From: Eunapius fragilis
Taxonomy: Eukaryota; Porifera; Demospongiae; Spongillida; Spongillidae
Direction: 5' to 3'
Length of the DNA stretch: 64,000 bases
Assembly: GCA_963681505.1 (NCBI GenBank)
Contig: OY811979.1
Location: forward strand, 3,518,711 to 3,582,710
The notes beneath the pieces are model-generated. The model was given only the letters and a program-made list of their open reading frames with translations, made no database searches and was not told the origin of the DNA. Made by a program: the position numbers and the translations under genes. Below are positions 23,387 through 34,679 of this stretch, piece by piece. Position 1 is the stretch's first letter; each line of letters starts with the position of its first letter.

Positions 23387-23587
23387 GCGTCAAACCCCCC
23401 CTCACAGTGTATGCAACAAAATTGATTACACTGACGTTACTATGCATTAATATAACATTAAAAATGCGCTTTCTTGGAGCAATATAACACAAATAAGGAC
23501 TATGCAATTTCTGAATATTATCTGCACAAAGCATTGGCTCAAACTTGCGGACTTTTCAAAACCGTTCTAATATGGCAGTTTACCTTA

Positions 23588-23942
23588 TAGGGAGTACACG
23601 AAGCTGCAAATACTGTTCTACCATTTCAAGGGTTTGAAAGCTCCAACTATCACTCGATATCTTCAAGCGGAGAACATTTATTGTGCGCGACAGAACGTTG
23701 CGATCTTCATAAAGAAGTACCGTCAAACCAAATCAATATGTCGACGATAGGAATCGGGTAGACCCTCAAAACTCACTGCTGAAGTAAAGGCAATAGTGGA
23801 AGAACCGACGAGAAAGGATGATGAAACGACTGCGCACCAATTGCTTTTGTCACGCGGGTACAGAATTAGCTACCGCACCACGCACCATTTACGGACCTTC
23901 CTTGGATGGACGTAAACTTCGTGGAAGCGCGTATTGCCAATA
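23588..23942 (+). pseudogene. Tc1/mariner transposase, N-terminal half
   Basis: Reads in frame with the two ATGs at 12696-12701 across the nested insertion. It shows the paired HTH region of Tc1-like transposases: KLQILFYHFKGLKAPTITRY, KKYRQTKS, then GRP-K and LTAEVKAIVEE. Interrupted by TAG (23748) and TAA (23912). Ends near RGSAYCQ; the downstream DDE domain is absent, and after about 200 bp the right inverted repeat follows. A remnant that cannot mobilise. Confidence 0.8.
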
Positions 23943-24151
23943 CTTACTCCTAAGCGTCATCGTTCACACGTATCGTTGGTCCGTAAAAATCAACGATGCA
24001 CACAAATGCGCGCACATCGTTAACGAAAAAGGTGTCAATGATCGGCTTCGTATCGACTTCGTTCTGACTTCGTTCTTTAAAACCATACGCTACTGTAAAA
24101 CGATCGTTCTACGAAAACAAAATGTAATGCTATTTTTTGACTGCTACAGTA

Positions 24152-24545
24152 GCTTACAACCTTTGTGGTTTGGCGGAAGGTCAGGTATCAACTATCAAGC
24201 CAGCCTATACCAAAAATTGAATCTGTATTAATGCGTGTGGTGTGCCCTACACGCACTATCAGATGGATAAGGTATAGGCTTGATACCTCTGGCTACACCT
24301 AACTAGATCTGTACTGCATATGCAAACGCACTGCAAACATGATTAAGTTTGACATAACATTTCTTACGCTACCATCAGCATTCGCTAATTAGAATCTTAA
24401 GTACCGCATCTTCTTGACAACAATCAGCATACATATATAGCTTGTGAAACGCTAACATTGTTATGTGACCTATACATCCCCAGACACACTAATTATATAG
24501 AACACATACCAAGCACATTTGCAAATAAACTTCTCTTAATTCTCT
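24152..24545. other. Intergenic, no gene recognised
   Basis: AT-rich sequence between the right end of the mariner element and a MITE. No exon or repeat structure seen. Confidence 0.5.
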
Positions 24546-25157
24546 CAGGGCCGTAGGAACCACTTCGGCCTATACGGCCAAAGCTGTACAGGTTTTTGGC
24601 CAAAGCATACGTTATTAGTTATTAATGAAATATGATTAATCAATTTGAAAAATTCATTGTGACGTGCTTAATTTTATTAAAAATCAAGTTTCCACTCTTT
24701 CACCAATGCAGCGTACATCTTTAAATATGCACCTTATTGAAGCTCATATATGTCACACCAGCCACCAATTCTGTAAGTGAACGCAGTGCTTCCGTCCGTA
24801 CTACGTAGGGTAAAGAGTTACCTACGTTCCGCTATGTCTCAAATGCGATTAAACCACATTACGATTCTCCACACTCACAAAGAACAAACAGATGCCCTTC
24901 TTCAAACGAATTTGTTAGCTTGAATGAGCATAGGTTGGAGGTGTTCGGAAAGTTTTGACAACATCTTGCCATTCTAAGACTGTAGCTAATTGCATGTGCT
25001 ATTGTCATATTTATCAAAACAGATCATCTGGTTTAATAATTAATAGCTTGCATGCGCTATTTGAAAGCAGTTTCATGATTTCAAAATAATAAAAAAGCAA
25101 GGCTTCTGGGGCTCCGCCATTAGCCGTACAGGTTTTATTCCTGTTCCTACGGCCCTG
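24546..25157. mobile_element. MITE with CAGGGCCGTAG ends and 5-bp TSD
   Basis: Ends CAGGGCCGTAGGAAC and GTTCCTACGGCCCTG are perfect 15-bp inverted repeats, flanked by TCTCT on both sides (24541-24545, 25158-25162). Subterminal TGTACAGGTTTT/ AAAACCTGTACGG sequences are also inverted. No ORF. Its ends match those of the MITE at 47472-48179. CAGGG ends suggest a hAT-like family with short target duplications, but the superfamily is inferred. Confidence 0.8.
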
Positions 25158-25334
25158 TCTCTTAATTATAACTATTTAAAAAACTCAACTGTAAAAAGCA
25201 AGACTGGTGTCAACTTGTCTTGAATAAGTTAGTGCTGGTTGCAATAAACTGAACTGAAACAAACCTGGAGCTTATTGGTTTCAAACTACAATAATCTAGT
25301 TCAATCTCAACCCCTTAATTTACAATTTGCAAAC

Positions 25335-26014
25335 CTGCTTAGATATGTAATGCCAAATCAATTTCTTATCCTCGTCTGAGAAAATATCTTGAATAGTGCA
25401 AATACCCTCCGGATGGTCGCGTGGATCAACGCCATGACTTACCAAACGGGTGACAAACCTATGCACTGCAAGATTGCTAATGTGAATAAGCCATGCTGCA
25501 TGGGTAGAAGAAACGAATAATACACTGAGGTACTGCTGCCTAGTTTCTCACATTTCCCGTGCGGTTCTAGACAGTAATTCTTTGTACGTCTGAAGGTACG
25601 CTTTGGATTTTCTTGTGAGCTGGTTGCAGCGTCGGGAACAGAATTGCTTATATCCTGTTCAACAGGCACACTAGGTTTTTGCGCAGTCGCTACGTGTTTT
25701 TTTGTTGATGCCTTCCTTTTGGCGCCTGCTGAATAGCACGTGTCGCAACAGCTGACATGTTAATACAAGTATTAAACCTCCGCCAACATACCGTTTCCTA
25801 CTTCGGCACCTCCAACAGCTCCATTTTGCTTTACTTTTGGTTTCTCCGAAACTACATAAAGCTTCTGAGGTACTGTAGGTTCTGCACTAGTATCTTCGCT
25901 TGTATCTAGTTTCCTCTTCTTCGCGGCAGTTGCAACTGCAAGTTCTGCGTTAGTATCTCGTTTCTTCTTTGTGTCAGTTGCAACTGGGGCGTCTGAAAGT
26001 TCCAACAGAGTGGC
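25335..26014 (-). CDS. Basic, probably nuclear protein, partial (3 exons)
   Basis: Exons 26014-25792 (acceptor TTCAACAG, donor gtatgt), 25728-25534 (acceptor GCTATTCAG, donor gtacct) and 25495-25335 (acceptor TACCCATGCAG, donor gtttgc). Phases 0/1, 1/1 and 1/0 fit together without stops. Protein features: nuclear-localisation-like KKKRDTN, AKKRKLDTSED and GAKRKASTKKH, an Arg/Lys patch PKRTFRRTKNYC, then a folded-looking part (WLIHISNLAVHRFVTRLV, GVDPRDHPEG, DIFSDEDKKLIWHYISKQ). I do not recognise the family. Start and stop lie outside the exons found. Confidence 0.5.
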
Positions 26015-26581
26015 CTGTTGAACATACTACATGCGATATTTGTTTTTACCCTTTGGATCTTGTCGCTTTCTTCCCATCACTATTAGCACGAGGCGCAAAA
26101 TGTAATAATAAATCAGGCGGCCTGGGTACCCTACATCACAGCCCTTTGCGGCTGGACAAAAGGGTCCATAATTAGACAATACCGTAAACCAAAAAAACTC
26201 ATTGCGGCTAGATGCGCCATGGCCTCATTAAAATGGCGTTTTTTGATAGAGCTGTATCTTGTTCATTTTACCATCAAATACTTGTTGATCCCTCCCATTT
26301 AACTGGTGTATCGTCGTAGTAAAAACTATACCATATGCGCACTCTTCAAATCGCAATCCTTAATAACGCGCAGCCAATTTATATATGGATATCGTAAGGG
26401 AGAGGGGGTACTTCACGCTGATAATACCAAGCACAGACAAATTCTTAGGAACGTCAGCATGCCGCTTTGTCAACTATACACATTTAGGTATACAGAAACA
26501 CCATTTAGGTCCAGCCATACTTTTTTTTCACCACACAATAAAGGGTTTTGCTTTTCTATGAATAATGCGGTATTAGCCTAG

Positions 26582-26683
26582 ATGGAACACCACATATACC
26601 AGCTCCAGAAACTTTGCAGAGCTTGTGGAAAACATTTGGTGGCTAGAGAGATCAAAAGGAGAGCATTCATGAGAGGGGGTTTA
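26582..26683 (+). CDS. Short ORF with a CxxC motif, uncertain
   Basis: 33 codons, MEHHIYQLQKLCRACGKHLV followed by a basic AREIKRRAF, ending TAA in the left edge of the G-rich minisatellite. The KLCRACGKHL piece looks like half a zinc finger, so this could be the first exon of a gene whose continuation is hidden by the minisatellite. Without a second exon it stays speculative. Confidence 0.2.
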
Positions 26684-26689
26684 TAATGG

Positions 26690-28505
26690 GTACATGAGGG
26701 CAGGGGGTCCAGCTGCTTAGTGCGGGAACATGGGGCAGGAGTCCAGCTGCTTATAGTAGGTACTTTGGGGCATGTGCAGGGGGTCCAGCTACTTAGTGAG
26801 TACATAGGGGCAGAGAGTACAGTGAGTACACAGGGGCAGGGGTCTAGCTGCTTACTGTGGGTACATGGGGGCAGGGGTCCAGCTGCTTACTGTGTGTACA
26901 TGGGGGGCAGGGGTCCAGCTGCTTACAGTGGGTACATGGGGGAGGGGGTCCAGCTGCTTACAGTGGGTACATGGGGGCAAGGGGGCATGGGTACATGGGG
27001 GAGGGGGTCCAGCTGCTTACAGTGGGTACATGGGGGCAGGGGGCGTGGGCACATGGGGGAGGGGGTCCAGCTGCTTACAGTGGGTACATGGGGGCAAGGG
27101 GGCATGGGTACATGGGGGAGGGAGTCTAGCTGCTTACAGTGGGTACATGGGGGCAAGGGGGCATGGGTACATGGGGGAGGGGGTCCAGTTGCTTACAGTG
27201 GGTACATGGGGGCAGGGGGGCATGGGTACATGGGGGAGGGGGTTCAGCTGCTTACAGTTGGTACATGAGGGTAGGCATATGTGGGGGCAGTGTCTACCTG
27301 CTTACAGTGGGTACATGGGGGCACGGGGGCCAGTTGCTTAGTGGGTACATGGGGGCAGGGGTCCAGCTGCTTACTGTGGGTACATGGGGGCAGGGGTCTG
27401 GCTGCTTACTGTGGGTACATGGGGGTAAGGGGGCCAGTTGCTTACAGTGGGTACATGGGGGTAAGGGGGCGTGGGTACATGGGGGAGGGGTCCAGCTGCT
27501 TACAGTGGGTACATGGGGGTAAGGGGGCCAGTTGCTTACAGTGGGTACATGGGGGTAAGGGGGCGTGGGTACATGGGGGAGGGGTCCAGCTGCTTACAGT
27601 TGATACATGAGGGTAGGCATATGTGGGGGCAGTGTCTACCTGCTTACAGTGGGTACATGGGGGCACGGGGACCAGTTGCTTAGTGGGTACATGGGGGCAG
27701 GGGTCCAGCTGCTTACTGTGGGTACATGGGGGCAAGGGGGTCCAGCTGCTTACAGTGGGTACATGGGGGCAGGGGGGGTCCAGCTGCTTACAGTTGGTAC
27801 ATGGGGGCAAGGGGTCCAGCTGCTTACAGTGGGTACATGGGGGCAAGGGGTCTAGCTGCTTACAGTGGGTACATGGGGGTAAGGGGGCCAGTTGCTTACA
27901 GTGGGTACATGGGGGCAAGGGGGCGTGGGTACATGAGGGAGGGGGTCCAGCTGCTTACAGTTGGTACATGAGGGTAGGCATATGTGGGGCAAGGGTCCAG
28001 CTGCTTACAGTGGACTCATGGAGTAGGGGTTCCAGTTGCTTACAGTGGGTACATGGGGGAGGGGGTCCAGCTGCTTATAGAGGGTACATGTGGGCAGGGG
28101 ATCCAGCTGCTCACAGTGGGTACATGAGAGCAGGGGGTAGCAGTGGGTGTATGGGGGCAGGGAGTCCAGCTGCTTACATGAAGGCCGGGGGATCAGCTGC
28201 TTACAGTAGTCATGTGGGGGAGGAGGTCCAGCTGCTAACAGTGGGCATATACATGGGGCAGGAGGTCCAGCTGTTTGTAGTGGGCACATGGGGACAGGGG
28301 ATTAACAGTGTGGGTACATGGGGGCAGAGTGTAACAGTGGTACATGGGCCAGAGGGCAGTCAGGGGGTCCAACTGCTTGCAGTGGGTACATGAAGGCAGG
28401 GGGTCCAATACATGTACATGGGGCAGGGGTGCAGCTACTTACAGTGGGTAGGTGGGCTGGGTGTTCAGCTGACAGTGGGTACATAAGGGCAGGGGGGTCC
28501 AGCTG
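26690..28505 (+). repeat. G-rich minisatellite, about 36-bp unit, 1.8 kb
   Basis: Some 45 variant units of the type GGTACATGGGGGCAGGGGTC + CAGCTGCTTACAGTGG. Unit length varies from about 30 to 60 bp through insertions such as GGGCATGGGTACATGGGG. A higher-order block (TACATGAGGGTAGGCATATG ... TCTACCTGC) recurs at about 27263 and 27604 and partly at 27965. The plus strand has four or more G-runs per 60 bp, so G-quadruplex formation is expected. All frames stay open by composition only. Confidence 0.97.
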
Positions 28506-28510
28506 ATTTT

Positions 28511-30690
28511 CACGTCAACACGTATATGTACTGGGCTAGTTTACACGGCTCAAACCACAGTACACTTCACATGCGTATACCATTGCGAAGAAAAAGTATG
28601 GCTACAGTTCCATACTATATGTTGTAAGTTCCTTCTGTCTCCTTTTGTTATTCGCTTCCAACTGGGGTGCAGAATTTGTCTACGTGGTCCAAAAAGTACG
28701 TTGAAGACGATGCGTTCGTCGAAAAATGGCCGCTTGTAGGAAGCGGTGGATAGAAAACTAGGCCATTTGACTTTGGCTACAAATAGAACAAAGATCCTTC
28801 ATTCATTGTATGGCTTTTAAATGGTGACAAGTTCAAACATGTTAACATGTAGTGCAAGGTTTCTAAGGTTGTCGGTTGTCAAGGGCGGTTGCTAGGGCAT
28901 TACGCCACTTTTTCAATATTTCAAGAGGTATGCCTTTTGTCCACAAATTGTATGGCCGCATAGGGCTGTGACATCAGGATTAATACTAATGAACAATTAA
29001 CCATACGAAACGCACTGGGGGGAAATGGAAATACTGAAACCATAAAAGAAGAGGATTTATGTCGTTACCCCCCCCCCCCCCCCCCCAAAAAAATAATAAA
29101 TAAAATCAGCTTCCTGCAATTTTTAAAACTTTAGCATGAATTCCAAATCATGAGCACTTTGCAATTGTTACCCAGTGTTCTACTTTACACCTGCAGAATT
29201 CGATCGACTGGTTGTCCAAAGCCACGTCGAAAAGCCGGATTACATGTTCTAGCTCAATCAAGTGCATCACTTGAGGACAACAAACGTAAAAGAGAACTGA
29301 GAAAAAGACGTACAAGATAAGCACTACCTTGAATCATACCATTTCTGTTTTGTGTTGTTCAAAGGAAGAGCTTAAAAGCTAGTGCACAGTAGTGAAATTC
29401 TGGCAGGACAAAGAGTGGTTTAAACATACAAAATTATATTATATAATACAGAACAGCATAGGTAAGCCAGCTGGACCGTGCAAGGATAGCCCAAGCATTT
29501 TCCCTCATTAAGGTATACCTTAATCTGCTGGACATCTCATTCGTCAGTTCGGCTTCACTGGAGGCTGAGCCTACTGCTTGTAATCACATACATTACGGTA
29601 TCACTACAGGGGTTCATATTTCTGTTGAAAAATACCAGCTGTCCATCCATGCTAACACTGACAGCTCCTTATACAACAACCAAAATGCCAAAAAAAGTAT
29701 ATAAACCTAGTAGTTGAATAAACTTGCATAAAATAAGTAGGAGTGGCACCTATCATTTACATAATATAAGACATCACTAAGGGGGGGGGGGGGGGGGGCC
29801 TCTGGACTATTTAGGAAAAGATAACATCCCCTTGATGTTGGTCATCATGATGTTTGCGGGGGGGGGGGGGGGGGGGGGGGGGGTAGGCACATGACATTCT
29901 CAAATCGCATTGAATTTTTTAAATGCATTTCTACAATCATTTTCAAAAATATCAATAATGTTGTGGGCGGTGGTTATAATGAAACGTTAAAATGAAGTTA
30001 TCTTTTCCAAAATAGTTTGGACTAGGAAGTTCCAATCCTCCAGAGGATTCGAGCTAAATTACATTTTTGGTGGTCCAGGTACAGCCTTCTATGCCTATGC
30101 TTTCATGAGTCCAATTTGAAATACTTGAACGTTGTGCTCACACAAATCAAGAATGCAAAAAAGTGCCATCTAAGCAGCCATTGTAGAGTTTGGGGTGCCA
30201 ATGAGAAGGAAGGGAAAGGAAAGCACATGCACTCTGAATGCATTCAATTAATGAAGGCCTTTGAAATGAAGTCTCCCAAAATCATCTGCAGGCCATGCTA
30301 TATTAATCAATGGGCATGCTGTTAAGGCACTTAAAGCAATTTGAGGCTTATGATGCAAGTTATAAACATTGAAAACAGCACAGAATAAGAACCTTGTCCA
30401 ACATCTCTTCTAGTTACATGCAATGTACATAAAGTGCGTGAGTACCTACATGACATGAGCACAACTGTACACAATGCATGCATGAGAAGTGAGAAGAAGA
30501 TCAAGTCCCTACCAGCTTAGTGCCTGACTGGTCCTTTTGTTAAATGGTTGGACTGACAACATGCCCTTCAAACCTCAGCCCCTTAGTCATGGCAACTGAC
30601 TCCATCTTCCTCTAAGCACATAGTACATACCCAGGTAGGTGGGAGGATAAGAGGGAGGGGGGGGAGGGGAGCACAGGGGGAGGGGCACAG
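28511..30690. other. Intergenic with three long G/C homopolymers
   Basis: Contains C19 (29068-29086), G18 (29781-29798) and G26 (29858-29883). Apart from one possible terminal exon (29197-29320) I see no gene. A Cys-containing frame at 30116-30325 (KCHLSSHCRVWGANEKEG, IICRPCY) lacks splice context and is not called. Confidence 0.5.
29197..29320 (+). CDS. Possible terminal exon of an unidentified gene
   Basis: A good acceptor (TTCTACTTTACACCTGCAG) precedes 41 codons rich in basic residues (GCPKPRRKAGLHVLAQ, DNKRKRELRKRRTR) ending in TAA at 29318. No upstream exon was found with confidence. Confidence 0.25.
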
Positions 30691-30701
30691 CGAGAGGGGA
30701 C

Positions 30702-33700
30702 ATGCAAAGCAGTGTGACTGCCTCCCCCAAGAGCAAGTTGAAGGAGACGAGGGTGTGGGAGGGTGTGGTCACCAAGGAGGAGGATAGCACCTTGGACCGC
30801 TCTTCCTCAAAAGGAGGAAGTAGGAACACTGAAGTACCAGAGTACCTTAGTGTATGTGTGCATGTGTGTGGATGTGTGTGTGGAGTAGTTAAGTTGGACC
30901 TGTGTGTGTTAAAAATTGTTGTTAATTGGTCTGTATGCAGATTGTAGTTTTTCCCAGTGTACATGGACCAACTGAATTGCACCAATTGTTATCTATTCAC
31001 ATCACTGTACCACCCCCCCCCCAGCAATAAATTTAATGCCAGTCTCCTAACATGTCCTATTACCATCCTCCTTCGCTCCAATCACACCCTCAATCATTCC
31101 CTTCCCACCAACACCACTGCTCCTCCCACACCACTCCTCCCTCCACACCACACCACTCCTCCCTCCCTCACCACACCCCTCCTCCCCTTCCCCTCCTCCC
31201 ATATCTATATATTCTGATGCATACCAATTTGTTCTGCTTTATGATCGTGGGCCTAGGTTTGTTTCCTAAGGAGGTCTTCTTCCCCACACACAAAAATTCC
31301 TTGTAGCCACATTTATACATGATACACATTTAAGGGTGACTAGTTTAGGTATCAATGAGGTGTGCATAGTTACATAAGAATGGTTAGACACTGTACTGTC
31401 AGCACACAAACAGAAATACACACACACACACACATACAGTCATACACACTGTCCATTTCACATAGCTAGGCCTACTGCAGGAACAAATTAGCATAGGTTG
31501 GGTCTGAAGGGTTAAACCTTGCAGGAACAGGTCAGAATAGATTGGGTCTAGAGGGCTAAGCCTGTTGCAGGAACAGGTTAGCATAGGTTAGGCTATGTGT
31601 GGAATGGTGGTTTATAGGAAGGTTTTGTCCAGACATAGTGGAAATGCAGCTAAGTAAACTCCAAGGGGTTTTAAAAGTAGATCTATTTTCAATGTCACTA
31701 ACCTTGTGTACAATGTGATAGTGATTGAATTTGTGTGGTCTGTTTTCATTAGTGCAACACATACAAGAGGGACTTCCTCTATGAAAGGCTAGACCGTGTG
31801 AACTTGAAAGCACAGTTTGAAGACACAAAGGAGCAGAGGGAGTACTATGATGGTCTGCTAGCCAAGAGCTTAGGGGAAGAGGAGGCCTACCAGAACAGTA
31901 TTCTTGGCAAATATTCCAAGCAAGTTACTAGTATATCCAAGCACATTTCTAGCATACCATACAAAGACAAAAATGAACTAGACCAGGGTCTTCCCCAGAA
32001 TAAAGGCGACCATCTGCAGCAAGGGGAAAGGGTATGGAAGGTTGAGAGGATGAGAGTATGAGAGTATGGAGGTATGAGAATGTGGAAGTATGAGAGTATG
32101 GAAGTACGAGACACACTTGAACAGTGGCATCATTGAACCTTTCATCCAGTGAAGAGCTGAATGTTGCCTAATGAAGTGTTAGCTAATGGCCAGTTCCTTC
32201 AAACATCCCCATAACACCTTCACTAATTCAATAAAAATAACTTCTGTGATACTTACACTAACCATACAGCTGAAGTTGTTTTCCCACTGCTATGTATTGC
32301 CCATGAATCAGTCGTGTGCTGTCTACATAGATAGGAAAGTTGACCGAGGAAAATGAATTGCTACAAAGTCAACTTGAATCGTTGAAGTGTAAACATAATA
32401 AGGACTTAGAGATGCAGCAGCAGCTGGTATGTTAATGTTGTGATATTGATATTGACGTAGGTGATGTGGTGTACTGTGTCATTTAGCACTCATACGAAAT
32501 TATTGTCCTTATGAAAGAGGTCGTAAGATCTTTACCGCAGTCTTCAGTGTGTTCATGTGGTTATTTTTGCCTTTAGGTATACATGTAGCTAGGTATCTGT
32601 TATAGAGCTGGTTGAGCACACATAATTAAAATATGGGATTTTTGCAGCAGTGCAAATTTTTCAAGTTTTCAAATTATTTTGATATTCAAAAAGACACTTA
32701 ATGTCCTCTACAACTTCTTTCTTACGAAGTGAAAATCAGTTTGTCTATCATGGAGTTACAGTGGCCTGAAATTTTAAATCATACATCTTAATTACACACT
32801 CAAACTTTGATGCAATTTTATCGCTTTAGGCCCCTTTACGTTGCGACGATCCCATAATAATGATGTGCTACCCAAAAGGATCATGTTTTAAGTCTAGAGC
32901 AACTGCTTGTTAGATAGGGAAGGGAGGGTGGAGGGAGGGAGGGAGGACGATTTTAGTACTCCAATTGATATATTCAACTTCTTCAAGTACATCTTGCACT
33001 TTTCTGTGAAGAGTATTCCAGGCCCAAACTTTCCCAACGGCAGGACATGTTGTTTGCATCACGTGTGCTTATGGCTTGTGTAACAGTGAGGTTACTGCTT
33101 GATAATGTGTAGCAGTGAGGTTACTGCTTGATAATGTGTAGCAGTGAGGTTACTGCTTGATAATGTGTAGCAGTCAGGTTACTGCTTGATAATGTGTAGC
33201 AGTGAGGCTACTGCTTGATAATGTGTTGCAGTGAGGTTACTGCTTGATAATGTGTAGCAGTCAGGTTACTGCTTGATAATGTGTACAGTGAGGTTACTCC
33301 TTGATAATGTGTAGCAGTGAGGTTACTGCTTGATAATGTGTAGCAGTGAGGTTACTGCTTGATAATGTGTTTCACACACACAGACACAACAGTTGCGCAC
33401 CGAAAATGAACAGCTGAAAAAACAAACTGAACATTTGAAAAGGGACACAGAACACTTAAAACAAGAAACCGAACATTTAAAGCGTATGTATATGGTATGT
33501 AGTTATACGGTACTTGTACGTCCACATGTATCTATACTTGCTCGTTCCACCTGTCACAATAAATTTGAAATCTTTGTTTCTTACACATTAGCTTGTTGCC
33601 TGTGTAATAATGACTGCCAATCAGTAGAGTTATTAGCCAACCAAATACAACTCTTTCAAATACTGCTTTAAGGTCTGGCTTATCCCGTTTCATTATAACA

Positions 33701-34218
33701 CTTCATATAACAGCCCATATGCTCACAAAAGAGCTGGTCAACCTGTGTGTGTGTGCTGGAGATCATCTCTCCACTTACTCCTCCCTCACATGTACAACAG
33801 CACCACAGCTGTGGTGATCACATGATGCCCGAGGGGAACTTCCATCCCGGCAACAACTTGGGGCAGCCCCTGCAACATGCTACTGCACCTACCGACCAGC
33901 AAGGTTACCACCAAGGGGCACCCCCCCACCCACTAGCCCTCCATCAATGCAGAGCAGTATCCACTCGACAACCACCGCTCCCCTCAGCAAGGAGGATGTG
34001 ACCAGTTTCTGCAGTCACCCTTGAATAAAGGTTTGGGTTGCGTGGATAGGAGGGGGTCGTCCCACAACCACCACCGCCACCATCTCGGGGGTATTCCCAA
34101 CGTACCAAGCGATGCCTTGCTACTTGATCCCAACCTGAAGTGCCTTCGCTGTGGGAGACAGTTTAGGAAGGGAGACATACAAGCCTTTAGACAGCATGGT
34201 AACGATTGCCACAATTGA
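30702..34218 (+). CDS. UBAN-motif coiled-coil protein with C-terminal zinc finger (NEMO/optineurin/ABIN-like)
   Basis: Exons 30702-30851 (possible first, donor gtatgt), 31753-32031, 32331-32426, 33384-33494, 33801-33956 and 34015-34218; every junction is phase 0 and intron 5 is only 58 bp. Exon 2 opens with YKRDFLYERLDR, which fits the Y/F-x-x-D-F-x-x-E-R-x-x-R core of the UBAN domain in NEMO, optineurin and ABIN proteins, which bind linear or K63 ubiquitin chains. Exons 3-4 are coiled coil (KLTEENELLQSQLESLK; EHLKRDTEHLKQETEHLK). Exon 5 is Gln/His/Pro-rich. Exon 6 ends in LKCLRCGRQFRKG...RQHGNDC, a C-x2-C-x14-H-x3-C finger comparable to the NEMO zinc finger. Inference: a cytosolic ubiquitin-reading adaptor of NF-kB or autophagy signalling. 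The first exon and the 33957-34014 intron are the weakest parts of the model. Confidence 0.55.
31075..31205. repeat. Pyrimidine-rich low-complexity tract
   Basis: CCACACCACTCCTCCCTCC-type degenerate repeats in the first intron of the UBAN-motif gene. No function visible. Confidence 0.8.
31473..31597. repeat. Intronic minisatellite, about 45-60-bp unit, 3 copies
   Basis: Three copies of TGCAGGAACA--TYAGMATAG--T-GGTCT with AGGGYTAARCC between them, just upstream of the UBAN exon. Confidence 0.8.
33070..33372. repeat. 29-bp minisatellite, about 10 copies
   Basis: Unit GTGTAGCAGTGAGGTTACTG + CTTGATAAT repeated nearly perfectly, ending 11 bp before the exon at 33384. Each unit holds the inverted pair AGCAGT...ACTGCT, so single-stranded units can fold into small hairpins. 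Variants (AGCAGTCAGG, AGCAGTGAGGC) are mixed in. Confidence 0.95.
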
Positions 34219-34408
34219 GAAGTGGTTGTTCCTCCCCCTCCCCCCCCCCCTCCCTCCCCACCATTGTATTTTGATGTGCTGAATGATGTGTGCATGACTT
34301 GGTGACATTTGTGATACCTTGGTGCCCAGTAAATGGTTTGATATGCTCATGGTCTCATACACACATCTTTCTGTGCATCAAAAAAAAATACTTCCACATG
34401 TAACAAGT

Positions 34409-34673
34409 ACATTCTCTCTGAGAAAGTTGGTGGGATATAGGTTTTTCAGGCAAATAGTATACTGGTGTAAAAAGCAAGGAAACAAGTTTCATCAGAAGGG
34501 AAAATGTAATAGTCCTATATTTAGCACACTTCGACTAAGGCATATGCTGTTTCTGTGCTAAATATAGGACTATTACATTTTCCCTTCTGATGAAACTTGT
34601 TTCCTTGCTTTTTACACCAGTATACTATTTGCCTGAAAAACCTATATCCTACCAACTTTCTCAGAGAGAATGT
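34409..34673. mobile_element. Palindromic foldback element, copy 1
   Basis: Arms 34409-34528 and 34554-34673, 120 bp each with one mismatch; loop 25 bp. Shares outer ACATTCTCT, GTTGGTRGGATATAGG and GTGTAAAAAGCAAGGAAACAAG with copies 2 and 3. It lies about 190 bp downstream of the UBAN gene stop and may be within its 3'UTR. Confidence 0.9.
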
Positions 34674-34679
34674 TTTTAT

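Larger units (their letters stand above)
12705..23585 (+). mobile_element. Pogo/Tigger-like element nested in the mariner element
   Basis: Inverted ends AGGTAAACTGC-ATA--AGAACGG at 12705 and complementary at 23585, with TA duplicated outside (12703-12704, 23586-23587). Removing 12705-23587 rejoins the mariner transposase reading exactly (ATG ATG TA then T AGG GAG), which demonstrates the insertion. It carries a psq-HTH/DDE transposase and is itself invaded by piggyBac and Gypsy-2. Without those it is about 3.8 kb. Confidence 0.85.
12509..24149 (+). mobile_element. Tc1/mariner element, host of a nested transposon stack
   Basis: Terminal inverted repeats: CAGTAGCGGTCAAAAAAAGC at 12509 and its diverged complement ending at 24149 (GCTATTTTTTGACTGCTACAG), both running on to a shared TTTTCGTAGAACGATCGT block. 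TA target dinucleotides flank both ends (12507-12508, 24150-24151). The transposase start lies at 12696 and the gene resumes at 23588. Without the insertions the element is under 1 kb and lacks the catalytic domain. Confidence 0.8.

Noticed and set aside
26720..28393. Long overlapping ORFs rich in WVHGG/GTWGQG repeats, plus strand, and Pro/Cys repeats, minus strand
   Set aside because: They are translations of the G-rich minisatellite in all frames; no non-repetitive start, splice sites or domain.
30116..30325. Cys-containing ORF KCHLSSHCRVWGANEKEG ... IICRPCY
   Set aside because: Possible zinc-binding pattern, but no splice sites, partner exon or recognised family; too weak to call.
33070..33372. 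Regular repeats resembling a CRISPR array
   Set aside because: The units are head-to-tail without unique spacers, in an intron of a eukaryotic gene.
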